Source: Modestobacter versicolor (lineage in GTDB: Bacteria > Actinomycetota > Actinomycetes > Mycobacteriales > Geodermatophilaceae). From it: a stretch of DNA of 64,000 nt. The stretch lies in contig NZ_JACIBU010000001.1 in the NCBI RefSeq assembly GCF_014195485.1, positions 2,170,001 through 2,234,000 of the forward strand, given 5' to 3'. The translations under genes and the position numbers were made by a program. The stretch's first letter is position 1. The number at the start of each line of letters is the position of its first letter. Shown in pieces: positions 8,614 through 16,950 of the stretch. The notes beneath the pieces are model-generated. The model made no database searches and was not told the DNA's origin. It was given only the letters and a program-made list of their open reading frames with translations.

Positions 8614-9267
8614 GTGCCGGACGTCGTCTTCCCCTGCCTCGACGAGGCCGGGGCGCTCCCCCAGGTCCTGACCCGGCTGCCCGCGGGCTACCGCGCGATC
8701 GTGGCCGACAACGGCTCCACCGACGGCTCGGCGCAGATCGCCGCCGACCACGGGGCGACCGTGGTCACGGTCCCGCAGCGCGGCTTCGGCGCCGCGGCCC
8801 ACGCCGGGCTGGAGGCCGCCACCGCCGACGTCGTCTGCTTCTGCGACGCCGACGCCTCGATGGACCCCGCCCAGCTGCCGCGGGTCGCCGGCCCGGTGCT
8901 CGCCGGGGAGGCCGACCTGGTGCTCGGCCGGCGCCGGCCCACCGCCCGGGGCGCCTGGCCGCTGCACGCCCGGGTGGCCAACACCGCGCTGGGCGTCATG
9001 CTCCGCCGCCGCACCGGCCGCTCGCTGCACGACCTCGGCCCGATGCGCGCCGGGCGCCGCGAGGCCCTGCTGGCCCTGGGCATCACCGATCGCCGGTTCG
9101 GCTACCCGTTGGAGATGGTCACCCGGGCGGCCGACGCCGGCTGGCGGATCGTCGAGGTGGACGTCGACTACGCCCCGCGCGCCGAGGGCACCAAGTCCAA
9201 GGTCACCGGCACGGTGCGGGGCACCCTGCGGACCATCAACGACATGCGCAAGGTGCTGGCCCGTTGA
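8614..9267 (+). CDS. family 2 glycosyltransferase
   Basis: 217 residues from GTG 8614, giving VPDVVFPCLDEAGALP, the usual first strand of GT-A enzymes. The motifs ADNGSTDGS and CFCDADASMDP (DxD, metal/nucleotide-sugar binding) are present, and the late DLGPMRAGRREALL region is as in dolichol/undecaprenyl-phosphate-type GT2 enzymes. There is no C-terminal membrane domain, so it is cytosolic. Longer starts at ATG 8584 and GTG 8545 are possible, but they add residues without fold homology. It is the first gene of a four-gene run with DUF2064 and a molybdopterin protein. Confidence 0.85.
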   Translation: MPDVVFPCLDEAGALPQVLTRLPAGYRAIVADNGSTDGSAQIAADHGATVVTVPQRGFGAAAHAGLEAATADVVCFCDADASMDPAQLPRVAGPVLAGEADLVLGRRRPTARGAWPLHARVANTALGVMLRRRTGRSLHDLGPMRAGRREALLALGITDRRFGYPLEMVTRAADAGWRIVEVDVDYAPRAEGTKSKVTGTVRGTLRTINDMRKVLAR

Positions 9268-9281
9268 GCGGACAGCATCGT

Positions 9282-9320
9282 GAGCATCGCAGCGAGCGCC
9301 AGCGAGCGAGGAGCGGAGCG
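9282..9320 (+). repeat. AGCATCGCAGCGAG-type junction repeat, copy 1
   Basis: Purine/GC-rich AGCGAG-rich element ending directly at ATG 9321. It shares GAGCATCGCAGCGAG and CGAGCGAGGAGCG with the copy at 16881-16916. The frame from a TTG at 9264, which overlaps the GT2 stop codon, is open through it, so it can also be read as an N-terminal extension of the next protein. It supplies GAGGAG as a ribosome site. Confidence 0.6.
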
Positions 9321-9998
9321 ATGCGCGGGAGCGACGATGGGGTGACCCAGCTGCTGGTGATCACCAAGGCGCCGGTGCCGGGCCGGAGCAAGACCCGGCT
9401 CAGCCCGCCGTGCACCCCCGACCAGGCGGCCGCGATCGCCGCCGCGGCGGTCGGCGACACCCTGGACGCCGTCCGGGCCACGCCGGTGCAGCGCCGGGTG
9501 GTCGCCCTGGACGGCGCACCGCGGGACCTCGACCTGTCCGGCTGCGTCGTCGTCCCGCAGGTCGAGGGCGACCTCGGCACCCGGCTGGCGCACGCCTTCG
9601 CCGACGCCATGGCCGCACCGGACGGCGAGCTGCCCACCCTGCTCATCGGGATGGACACCCCGCAGGTGACGCCGGAGCTGCTCGCCGACGCGCTGGACCA
9701 GCTGGTGGCGGCCGGCCCCGGGACGGCGGTGCTCGGCGTCGCCCCGGACGGCGGCTGGTGGGCGCTGGGCCTGCACTCCCCCGCCGCAGCTCTCGTCCTG
9801 CCCGACGTCCCGATGTCGCGCGGCGACACCGCCGTGCTCACCCGCGCCGCCCTGGAGCAGGCCGGGCTGACCGTGCTGGACCTGCCGGAGCTGACCGACA
9901 TCGACCACTTCCCCGACGCCGTGGCGGTGGCCGCGTTGTGCCCCGAGGGCAGCCGCACCCGCCGGGTCGTCGACGACGTCGCCGCGTCGCTGACGTGA
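9321..9998 (+). CDS. DUF2064 / TIGR04282-type nucleotidyl- or glycosyltransferase
   Basis: 225 residues. It starts with the GT-A-like first strand QLLVITKAPVPGRSKTRL, where the KxPxxGxxKTRL motif marks DUF2064, a family related to cofactor and sugar nucleotidyltransferases. MDTPQVTPE follows at about 110. These proteins are almost always encoded next to a GT2 gene, as here. Substrate unknown; an arsenosugar role has been proposed for some relatives but nothing here supports it. ATG 9321 has GAGGAG upstream; a TTG at 9264 would give a repeat-derived extension. The TGA overlaps the GTG of the next gene. Confidence 0.88.
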   Translation: MRGSDDGVTQLLVITKAPVPGRSKTRLSPPCTPDQAAAIAAAAVGDTLDAVRATPVQRRVVALDGAPRDLDLSGCVVVPQVEGDLGTRLAHAFADAMAAPDGELPTLLIGMDTPQVTPELLADALDQLVAAGPGTAVLGVAPDGGWWALGLHSPAAALVLPDVPMSRGDTAVLTRAALEQAGLTVLDLPELTDIDHFPDAVAVAALCPEGSRTRRVVDDVAASLT

Positions 9999-11257
9999 CC
10001 CCCACCGTGACCGGCGCCCTGGACCGGGTGCTCGGCGCCCGGCTGCCGGCCCCGCCGGAGCAGCTGCGCCGCGGCCCGTTCCGGCGCGGCGCGTTCGCCA
10101 GCCCGCTGCACTCCGAGCGGCGGGCGGCCCGCACCGGCGCCTTCCTCGGCATCGCCTTCACCGTCTGCTTCCTCACCGGGCTGATCAGCCACTGGGTGCA
10201 GCAGCCGCCCGGCTGGTTCAGCTGGCCCGCCTCGCCGTCCTGGCTCTATCGGGTCACCCAGGGCACCCACGTGGCGACCGGCCTGGCCTCGATCCCGCTG
10301 CTGCTGGTGAAGCTCTGGACCGTCTACCCGAAGCTGTTCGAGTGGCCGCCCGCCGGCTCGCCCAGCCGCGCGGTCAGCCGGCTGGCCGTGCTGGTGCTGG
10401 TCGGCACCAGCGTCATGCAGCTGCTCACCGGGCTGATCAACATCGCCGAGTGGTACCCCTTCGGCTTCTTCTTCACGACGACGCACTACTGGACCGGCTG
10501 GATCGCGATCGGCGCCGTCCTCGTGCACGTCGGCGCCAAGGCCCCGGAGATCCGCCGCGGGCTGGCCCGGCGCGGGTCGCCGGCCGCGACCGCCGGGCTG
10601 GACGACGAGCAGGCCGCCGAGCTCACCGCCGTCGACGACGAGGCCGAGACCGGCGGCGTCCCCCGCCGGGCGTTCGTGCTCGCCGCCGGGCTCGCCGTCG
10701 GCGCGGTCACCCTCACCACCGTCGGGCAGTCGTTCACCCCGCTGGCCCGGGTCTCCGTGCTCGGGCCGCGCATCGCCGGCGTCGGGCCCCAGGGCCTGCC
10801 CGTCCGGCAGACCGCGGAGAAGGCCGGCACCACCGACGTGGGCGCGGACTACCGGCTGGTCGTCGAGGGCCCGCAGCGGCTGGAGCTGTCGCTGGCCGAC
10901 CTGCAGGCGTTCCCGCAGCGCACCGAGCGGCTGCCGATCAGCTGCGTGGAGGGGTGGAGCGCGAACGCCACCTGGACCGGCGTCCGGCTGGCCGACCTGC
11001 TCGAGGCGGCCGGGCTGCCGCCGGGCACCGAGGTCACCGTCGAGTCGCTGCAGACCGGCGGGCTCTACCGGGTGTCCACCGTCTCCGCGCCGCACGCCCG
11101 CAGCCCGCGCACCCTGCTGGCGCTGCGGCTCAACGGCGAGGAGCTCGCCCCCGACCACGGCTACCCGGTGCGGCTGATCGCGCCGAACCGGCCCGGCGTG
11201 ATGCAGACCAAGTGGGTCACCAGGGTCGCTCCCGGCACGGGCGGGATCGGCGGGTGA
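9995..11257 (+). CDS. membrane-bound molybdopterin-dependent oxidoreductase with cytochrome-b-like domain
   Basis: 420 residues. Four membrane spans lie at about 48-68, 88-110, 128-150 and 165-182, with His66, His92, His164 and His178 as candidate haem ligands. A fifth span follows an Arg pair (PRRAFVLAAG, 223-232). The rest, from about 255, is a sulfite-oxidase-type molybdopterin domain exposed outside, with the Mo-ligand Cys317 in PISCVEGWS. The haem domain probably passes electrons between the cofactor and the quinone pool (inference). GTG overlaps the previous stop (GTGA), showing tight coupling with the DUF2064 gene. The substrate is unknown. Confidence 0.85.
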   Translation: MTPTVTGALDRVLGARLPAPPEQLRRGPFRRGAFASPLHSERRAARTGAFLGIAFTVCFLTGLISHWVQQPPGWFSWPASPSWLYRVTQGTHVATGLASIPLLLVKLWTVYPKLFEWPPAGSPSRAVSRLAVLVLVGTSVMQLLTGLINIAEWYPFGFFFTTTHYWTGWIAIGAVLVHVGAKAPEIRRGLARRGSPAATAGLDDEQAAELTAVDDEAETGGVPRRAFVLAAGLAVGAVTLTTVGQSFTPLARVSVLGPRIAGVGPQGLPVRQTAEKAGTTDVGADYRLVVEGPQRLELSLADLQAFPQRTERLPISCVEGWSANATWTGVRLADLLEAAGLPPGTEVTVESLQTGGLYRVSTVSAPHARSPRTLLALRLNGEELAPDHGYPVRLIAPNRPGVMQTKWVTRVAPGTGGIGG

Positions 11258-11790
11258 GCCTCGCCGACGAGGCCGGCCGCGCCACCGACCCGCGCGCTGC
11301 GGACCGGGTGCCTGCCGACCCCTACGCCTCCGACCCGCGCCGGCCGGCGACCAGCGCGCTCACGCCCTGGTGGCGCTGGCTGTTCCTGCTGCCCGGGCTG
11401 GCCGCGGTGCTGTACGGCGTCCGGGGACTGCTGACCGCGGGCGGCCGGGTGCCGCTGGACTCCTGGCTGACCTGGTTCATCGGCAGCGCGCTGCTCAGCG
11501 ACCTGGTGATCGCCCCGCTGTGGATCGGGCTGGGCTGGCTGTCCGCCCGGCTGCTGCCCCGGGCCGCCCGCCCGGCGGCGGTGGTGGGCGCCGCGGTGAG
11601 CGGGGTGCTGGCCCTCGTCGCGCTGCCGTTCGTGCTGGGGAAGGGCTACGACCCGGCCAACCCCTCGTTCCTGCCCCGCGACTACGGGCAGACCCTGCTG
11701 GTGCTGGTCGTCGTCGTGCTGGCCGCCAGCGCGGTGTGGGCGGCGGTCGCCGTGCTGCGCGACCGCCGCCGCACCGGCTCCCCGGCCTAG
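11254..11790 (+). CDS. small polytopic membrane protein of the molybdoenzyme operon
   Basis: 178 residues; a polar N-terminus of about 38 residues is followed by four hydrophobic spans (WLFLLPGLAAVLYGV, LTWFIGSALLSDLVIAPLWIG, AAVVGAAVSGVLALVALPFVLG, TLLVLVVVVLAASAVWAAVAVL). There is no known domain. GTG overlaps the stop of the molybdoenzyme gene, so it is probably a membrane partner or assembly helper (inference from coupling only). It ends by overlapping four bases with the convergent permease gene. Confidence 0.7.
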   Translation: MSLADEAGRATDPRAADRVPADPYASDPRRPATSALTPWWRWLFLLPGLAAVLYGVRGLLTAGGRVPLDSWLTWFIGSALLSDLVIAPLWIGLGWLSARLLPRAARPAAVVGAAVSGVLALVALPFVLGKGYDPANPSFLPRDYGQTLLVLVVVVLAASAVWAAVAVLRDRRRTGSPA

Positions 11791-13097
11791 ACCGCCGCGG
11801 CCCGCTCCACCATCCGCCGGCTGGCCGCGGTGCCGGCCAGCACCAGGCTGCAGCCGACGGCCGCCGAGCCGAGGAAGAGCAGCACGCCGACCGGCTCCCG
11901 GGCCAGCTGCGCGGCGAACGGCGTGATCAGCACCAGCGCGGTCAGCGCCGCACCGCCGACGCAGACCGCCAGCGGGATCCAGGTCTCCCGCATCCGCGCG
12001 GCGTGCAGGACGGCGACCTCGGTGCCGGCCAGGTGCAGCGTGCGGTACTCGGGCGCCTGGTCCAGCACCCGGCCGGCCTGGGTCACCCCGGTGGAGACCG
12101 CGGCGATGAGGGCGGCGATCACCAGGGTCACCGCCGTCCCGGTGGCGAGGTCGACCCCGAGGTGGTCCTCGCCGTCAGCACTCGCGCCGAGCCCGGGGCT
12201 GACGCTGAGCACCCCGGCGACGAAGGTGACCAGCGCGACCCCGCCGACGCTGCGCCAGGCGGCCTTCGGGTCGTCGGCCATCCGGCGCCCGGCCAGCAGG
12301 GTGGGCACCGTGCCCGCGCGGCGGGCGACGACCCGGCCGAGCACGCCGATCAGCCAGGGGCCGACCAGGTTGAACACCCACATCGCCCCGCTCAGCGTCC
12401 CGACGAGGAAGGCGATGAGCACCAGGTCGCCGACCCGGAGGAACCCGTTGGCGCCGAGCAGGAAGAGCCCGACCAGCCCACCCAGCGGCAGCAGCCGGGC
12501 CGCCGACAGGGCGCTGACCCGGGTCCGGCGGGCGACGCCGAGCGGGGTGATCGCCACCCGCCGCAACCCGGCCAGCGCCGACGCCAGCGCGACCAGCGGC
12601 ACCGCCGGCAGGGCGACGACGCCCCACCAGCCGACCCACAGCTCGCCCACCGCGAAGGCCCGGCCCTGGAACTGCAGCAGCGCCACCAGCGGCAGGGTCG
12701 CGCCGTACAGCGCCGCGCCGGCGAGCGCACCGGCCACCGCCTGGACCAGCGCGTCGGCGAGCGCCATGCCGGTGACCTGCCCGGTGGTCGCACCGGCCAG
12801 CCGGAGCGCCGCCAGCCGGGCGTTGCGGCGGGCGACGGCCAACCGGGCCGCCGCGCCCCCGAGGGTGACCAGCGGGACCAGGATGAGCGCGGCCGCGGTC
12901 ATCGCCAGCACGACGTAGAAGTCGGCATCGTCGTCGGCGGAGCCCGCGGCCCGGTCGACGAACGCGCGGACCCCGCCGAGGGTGGTCAGCAGCGCCCAGG
13001 TGACGGCGGAGAAGGCGACCACCGCCAGCCCGGTGGTCAGCCGGTCCGGCCCCTGCCGGCGGGCGAGCGACCACCACAGCCGCAGCGCCGCGCTCAC
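11787..13097 (-). CDS. FtsX-like ABC transporter permease
   Basis: 436 residues with about ten spans. The FtsX-type signatures are the N-terminal span after SLARRQGPDRLTTGLAVVAFS, the RRNARLAALRLAGATTGQV cytosolic coupling segment (near 105), and two repeated membrane halves. It pairs with the upstream MacB-like ATPase: the GTG at 13097 overlaps its TGA. Such pairs export lipids, peptides or antibiotics, or signal; the substrate is unknown. No periplasmic MacB domain is evident. Confidence 0.85.
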   Translation of the reverse strand: MSAALRLWWSLARRQGPDRLTTGLAVVAFSAVTWALLTTLGGVRAFVDRAAGSADDDADFYVVLAMTAAALILVPLVTLGGAAARLAVARRNARLAALRLAGATTGQVTGMALADALVQAVAGALAGAALYGATLPLVALLQFQGRAFAVGELWVGWWGVVALPAVPLVALASALAGLRRVAITPLGVARRTRVSALSAARLLPLGGLVGLFLLGANGFLRVGDLVLIAFLVGTLSGAMWVFNLVGPWLIGVLGRVVARRAGTVPTLLAGRRMADDPKAAWRSVGGVALVTFVAGVLSVSPGLGASADGEDHLGVDLATGTAVTLVIAALIAAVSTGVTQAGRVLDQAPEYRTLHLAGTEVAVLHAARMRETWIPLAVCVGGAALTALVLITPFAAQLAREPVGVLLFLGSAAVGCSLVLAGTAASRRMVERAAAV

Positions 13098-13798
13098 CGG
13101 GCGACCCCGCCCGGGACGGTCCGCCGGTCCTCGACGAGCCGGCCGTCGCCCATGGTCACCACCCGGCCGCACCAGGCGGCCACCCCGGGGTCGTGGGTGA
13201 CGACGACCAGCGCGGCGCCGGCGGCCGAGGTGGAGCTGACCAGCACGCTCATCACCTCCTGACCGGTCGCGGCGTCCAGCGCGCCGGTCGGCTCGTCGGC
13301 GAAGACGACGCCCGGCGAGGTGACCAGCGCCCGGGCGATCGCCACCCGCTGCCCCTGCCCACCGGAGAGCTCTCCGGGACGGCGCTGCTCCAGCCCGGCC
13401 AGCCCCAGGTGGGCCAGCCAGCCGGCCGCGCGCTCGGTCGCGGTGCGCCGGTCGACGCCGGCCAGCAGCAGCGGCAGGGCGGCGTTCTCCACCGCCGGCA
13501 GCTCGGGCAGCAGCTGCCCGGACTGGAAGACGAAGCCGAAGTCCGACCGGCGCAGCACCGTCCGGCGGGCGTCGGGGAGCTGGGCCAGGTCCTGGCCGCG
13601 CCAGCTCACCGAGCCGGAGGTGGGCCGCACGATGCCGGCCAGGCAGTGCAGCAGCGTCGTCTTGCCCGACCCCGAGGGGCCCATCACCGCCAGCGACTCG
13701 GCGGCCAGGTCGAGGTCGACACCGGCCAGCGCGTGCGCGGCGGCTGACCCGTTGCCGTAGGTCATCCGGAGGGCCCGGGCGGAGAGGATGGTGGTCAT
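13094..13798 (-). CDS. ABC transporter ATP-binding protein (MacB/LolD type)
   Basis: 234 residues. Walker A GPSGSGKTT is at about 39-47, signature LSGGQGQRVAIARAL near 138, and Walker B VVFADEPTGALD near 162, followed by the H-loop THD. This is the small single-domain ATPase that drives FtsX-type permeases, and the permease gene overlaps its stop codon by 4 bases. The ATG at 13798 gives MTTILSARALRMTYG, a standard first strand. Confidence 0.9.
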   Translation of the reverse strand: MTTILSARALRMTYGNGSAAAHALAGVDLDLAAESLAVMGPSGSGKTTLLHCLAGIVRPTSGSVSWRGQDLAQLPDARRTVLRRSDFGFVFQSGQLLPELPAVENAALPLLLAGVDRRTATERAAGWLAHLGLAGLEQRRPGELSGGQGQRVAIARALVTSPGVVFADEPTGALDAATGQEVMSVLVSSTSAAGAALVVVTHDPGVAAWCGRVVTMGDGRLVEDRRTVPGGVAR

Positions 13799-13925
13799 GC
13801 CGAGCAGCGTCGGTCCTGGCGGCCCGCGGGCGCGTCGGCCCGCGGGCTGATCTCCGGCGGCCGGGTCCACCGCCGGTCGTACGACCCGCGGGTTTCACCC
13901 TCCGCTCCGCGGGCAGCCTGCCGCG

Positions 13926-14378
13926 GTGAGCGCACCGACCGACGCCCCTGCCGGCCGCCGCCGGGTGCTGCTCTCCGGGCTGCTGCTGGGGCTGGGCGCC
14001 GCCGGCGCGATCGACGAGATCGTCTTCCACCAGCTGCTGCACTGGCACCACTTCTACGACCGGGCCAGCGGCGCCGCCGGGCTGGTCTCCGACGGGCTGC
14101 TGCACGCCGGCACCTGGTCGGCCACCGTCGCCGGGCTGGCGCTGCTCGCCGACGTCCGCCGGCGCCGCGGCTTCGCCCCGGCCACCTGGTGGGGCGCGGT
14201 GCTGCTGGGCGCCGGTGCCTTCCAGGTCTGGGACGGCGTCGTCCACCACAAGGTGCTGCGGCTGCACCAGGTGCGCTACGGCGTCGACCTCACCGGCTAC
14301 GACCTGCTGTGGACCGGCGCCGGGGTCGCCGTCCTGCTGGCCGGGGTGCTGCTCCTGCTGCGCGGCCGCCGCACGTGA
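13926..14378 (+). CDS. DUF2243 membrane protein
   Basis: 150 residues with four spans. The family signature GAIDEIVFHQLLHWHHFYD (about 27-45) carries four histidines, and DGVVHHKVLRLHQVR (about 103-117) adds more. DUF2243 genes are commonly next to caa3-type CtaG genes, as here (the next gene overlaps by GTGA). A role in copper or haem-copper oxidase maturation is inferred from context only. GTG start. The 127-base upstream region has two GGCCCGCGGGC palindromes (about 13820-13850) but no clear promoter. Confidence 0.85.
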   Translation: MSAPTDAPAGRRRVLLSGLLLGLGAAGAIDEIVFHQLLHWHHFYDRASGAAGLVSDGLLHAGTWSATVAGLALLADVRRRRGFAPATWWGAVLLGAGAFQVWDGVVHHKVLRLHQVRYGVDLTGYDLLWTGAGVAVLLAGVLLLLRGRRT

Positions 14379-15097
14379 CCGCCGCGGTCTGGGCGGTCGC
14401 CGCGGCCGCCGGGTGGCTGTACCTGGCGGCGGCCGCCGGGCGCTCCTGGCCCGCGGGCCGGACGGTGAGCTGGCTCGCCGGGCTGGGCTGCGCCGTCGCC
14501 GGGCTGACCGGGCCGCTGGCCGCCGCGCACACCGACCTGCACGCGCACATGGCCGCCCACCTGCTGCTGGGCATGGTGGCGCCGCTGCTCCTGGCGCTGG
14601 CCCGGCCGGTGACGCTGCTGCTGCGCGCGCTGCCGGTCGGGTCGGCGCGCCGGGTGAGCCGGGTGCTGCGGACCGCCCCGGTGCGGGTGCTCACCGACCC
14701 GCTCGTCGCGACCGCGGTGAACGCGGCCGGGCTGTGGCTGCTGTACGGCACCGGGCTGCTCGGCACGATGCTGCGCTCAGCGCCGGTGCACCTGCTCGTC
14801 TCGGTGCACGTGCTGCTCACCGGGTGGCTGGCGACCGCCGCCGTCCTGTCGCTCGAGCCGACGCCGCACCGCCGCGGCGTGGGCACCCGGGCGGCGGCCC
14901 TGGCCGCCGGCATGGCCGCCCACGACGTGCTGGCCAAGACGCTCTACGCCCACCCGCCCGCCGGGGTCACCGGCGCCGAGGCGGGTGCCCAGCTGATGTA
15001 CGACGGCGGCACGGTGGTGCACCTGGCGGTCGCCGGCCTGCTCTGGCGGCAGTGGTACCGCTCGCGGGCGTCGGTGCGCGCCGCCGCCCTCGCCTGA
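14375..15097 (+). CDS. CtaG-like cytochrome c oxidase assembly protein
   Basis: 240 residues, about seven spans. Features of the caa3_CtaG family: an early HTDLHAHMAAHLLLGMVAPLLLAL segment with several histidines, WLLYGTG, the VHLLVSVHVLLTG span and a late MYDGGTVVHLAVAGLLW. The family helps copper delivery to cytochrome oxidase in Gram-positive bacteria. Translationally coupled to the DUF2243 gene. A perfect 24-base-pair hairpin follows directly. Confidence 0.87.
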   Translation: MTAAVWAVAAAAGWLYLAAAAGRSWPAGRTVSWLAGLGCAVAGLTGPLAAAHTDLHAHMAAHLLLGMVAPLLLALARPVTLLLRALPVGSARRVSRVLRTAPVRVLTDPLVATAVNAAGLWLLYGTGLLGTMLRSAPVHLLVSVHVLLTGWLATAAVLSLEPTPHRRGVGTRAAALAAGMAAHDVLAKTLYAHPPAGVTGAEAGAQLMYDGGTVVHLAVAGLLWRQWYRSRASVRAAALA

Positions 15098-15105
15098 CCT
15101 GTGGT

Positions 15106-15158
15106 TCGGCACAGTTGTGCTCTGCTCCCTCCCCGGGAGCAGAGCACAACTGTGCCGA
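15106..15158. terminator. 24-bp perfect hairpin, bidirectional terminator
   Basis: Arms 15106-15129 and 15135-15158 are exact reverse complements around a 5-base loop TCCCC. It lies between the convergent ends of the CtaG-like (15097) and SRPBCC (15167) genes. The stem contains GGCACAGTTGTGC, itself nearly palindromic. There is no U-tract. Confidence 0.75.
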
Positions 15159-15166
15159 GAGGTGAC

Positions 15167-15640
15167 TCAGCCGGGGTGGCGCTCGGCGAACGCGGCGAAC
15201 CGGCGCAGCGAGTACCGGACGCCGGCGGCCATCACCGGGCGCACCAGCGGCCAGCCGGCCCGGCCGAGCGCCCCGAGCGGCAGGTCCAGCCCCTCGGACC
15301 AGACGAACGTCGACCCGCCGTCCGTCCGCGGCCGCACCTCGAAGGTGCCGGTACCGCGCACCACCCGGCCGGTGTGCCGGACGTCGACCCGGCGCGGGAA
15401 CTGCCAGTCGGTGATCAGCATGGTGTCCAGCACCCCCAGCCGCCGGCCGCGCAGCAGCCCGCGGGGCAGCTTCACCCCGGTCACCGCCGCCAGCCGGCCG
15501 CCCACGCCCTGCCCGTCGCCGTCGACCGCGCGCACGTCGGTCAGCAGCATCCACTCGCCCTGCCGGTCCCAGTCGACCAGCGCCGCCCAGACCTGCTCCG
15601 GCGGCGCGTCGACGTCGACCTGCTCGGTCAGCTCAGGCAC
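15167..15640 (-). CDS. SRPBCC (polyketide cyclase-like) protein
   Basis: 157 residues. It begins PELTEQVDVDAPPEQVWAALVDW, the first strand and helix of the START/SRPBCC fold, and ends with the long C-terminal helix (VMAAGVRYSLRRFAAFAERH). The fold binds a hydrophobic ligand; none can be named. It is the third gene of the LOG-DivIVA-SRPBCC run; its GTG at 15640 overlaps the DivIVA stop by 8 bases. Confidence 0.85.
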   Translation of the reverse strand: MPELTEQVDVDAPPEQVWAALVDWDRQGEWMLLTDVRAVDGDGQGVGGRLAAVTGVKLPRGLLRGRRLGVLDTMLITDWQFPRRVDVRHTGRVVRGTGTFEVRPRTDGGSTFVWSEGLDLPLGALGRAGWPLVRPVMAAGVRYSLRRFAAFAERHPG

Positions 15641-16037
15641 CGGTGCTCTCCTCGGTCTCGGTGACCACGGGGGTGCCCTCGGGGTCGGTGTCCTCCGCGT
15701 CGGCGCGGCCGGCCGGCCGGTCGGCGGCGTGCGCGCCGACCCGGGCCGGGACCGCGGCCCGCAGCTCGGCGATCTCGGCGTCCCGCTCGTCGAGGGTCTG
15801 GGCGAACTGGTCCAGCAGCCAGTCCACCTCGGTCATCCGGTAGCCGCGGAGGGCGACCGAGATGCGCAGCGCGCGCACGTCGTCGCCGACCACGGCCCGG
15901 TCGTCGGGCAGCTCGACCGGCGACCGACCGAACTCCGCCGGGGGCTGGGTCTCCCCCCGGCCCAGCAGCAGCGAGCCGCCGAGGAAGAGCAGGCCACCGA
16001 CCACCAGCAGGCCGATGACGAAGACGACGCCGGCCAC
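15633..16037 (-). CDS. DivIVA-domain protein with N-terminal membrane span
   Basis: 134 residues. One span (VAGVVFVIGLLVVGGLLFL) is followed by a linker and then RISVALRGYRMTEVDWLLDQFAQTLDERDAEIAELR (about 67-102), the DivIVA N-terminal signature and start of a coiled coil. This is likely a membrane-anchored scaffold for polar growth or division. The GTG at 16037 begins 2 bases past the LOG stop. A similar small DivIVA-domain protein lies near LOG and tag genes in mycobacteria (recalled). Confidence 0.82.
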   Translation of the reverse strand: MAGVVFVIGLLVVGGLLFLGGSLLLGRGETQPPAEFGRSPVELPDDRAVVGDDVRALRISVALRGYRMTEVDWLLDQFAQTLDERDAEIAELRAAVPARVGAHAADRPAGRADAEDTDPEGTPVVTETEESTGA

Positions 16038-16039
16038 GG

Positions 16040-16860
<821 letters not shown>

Positions 16861-16864
<4 letters not shown>

Positions 16865-16950
16865 CGCTTGCCTCCGCACTCGTTACGCTCCTCGCTCGTT
16901 CCTCGCTGCGATGCTCGCTCGCGCGTCGGCTGCGCCAGGGTCTCGCTCAT
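16861..16950 (-). CDS. 29-residue mini-ORF bridging dapE and the LOG gene
   Basis: The ATG at 16950 overlaps the dapE stop (ATGA) and its TGA at 16861-16863 overlaps the ATG of the LOG gene (ATGA). The predicted peptide is very polar and largely encoded by the AGCGAG-rich repeat (16881-16916). It may serve only to pass ribosomes from dapE to the LOG gene; protein function is doubtful. Confidence 0.3.
16881..16916 (-). repeat. AGCATCGCAGCGAG-type junction repeat, copy 2
   Basis: On the minus strand it starts GAGCATCGCAGCGAG and continues with GAGCGAGGAGCG, matching the copy at 9282-9320. Both copies lie in a stop-to-start junction on the transcribed strand. Confidence 0.6.

Noticed and set aside
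9410..10000. A longer N-terminus for the membrane molybdoenzyme
   Set aside because: The frame is open upstream but runs inside the DUF2064 gene in another frame; GTG 9995 overlapping the DUF2064 stop is the natural start.
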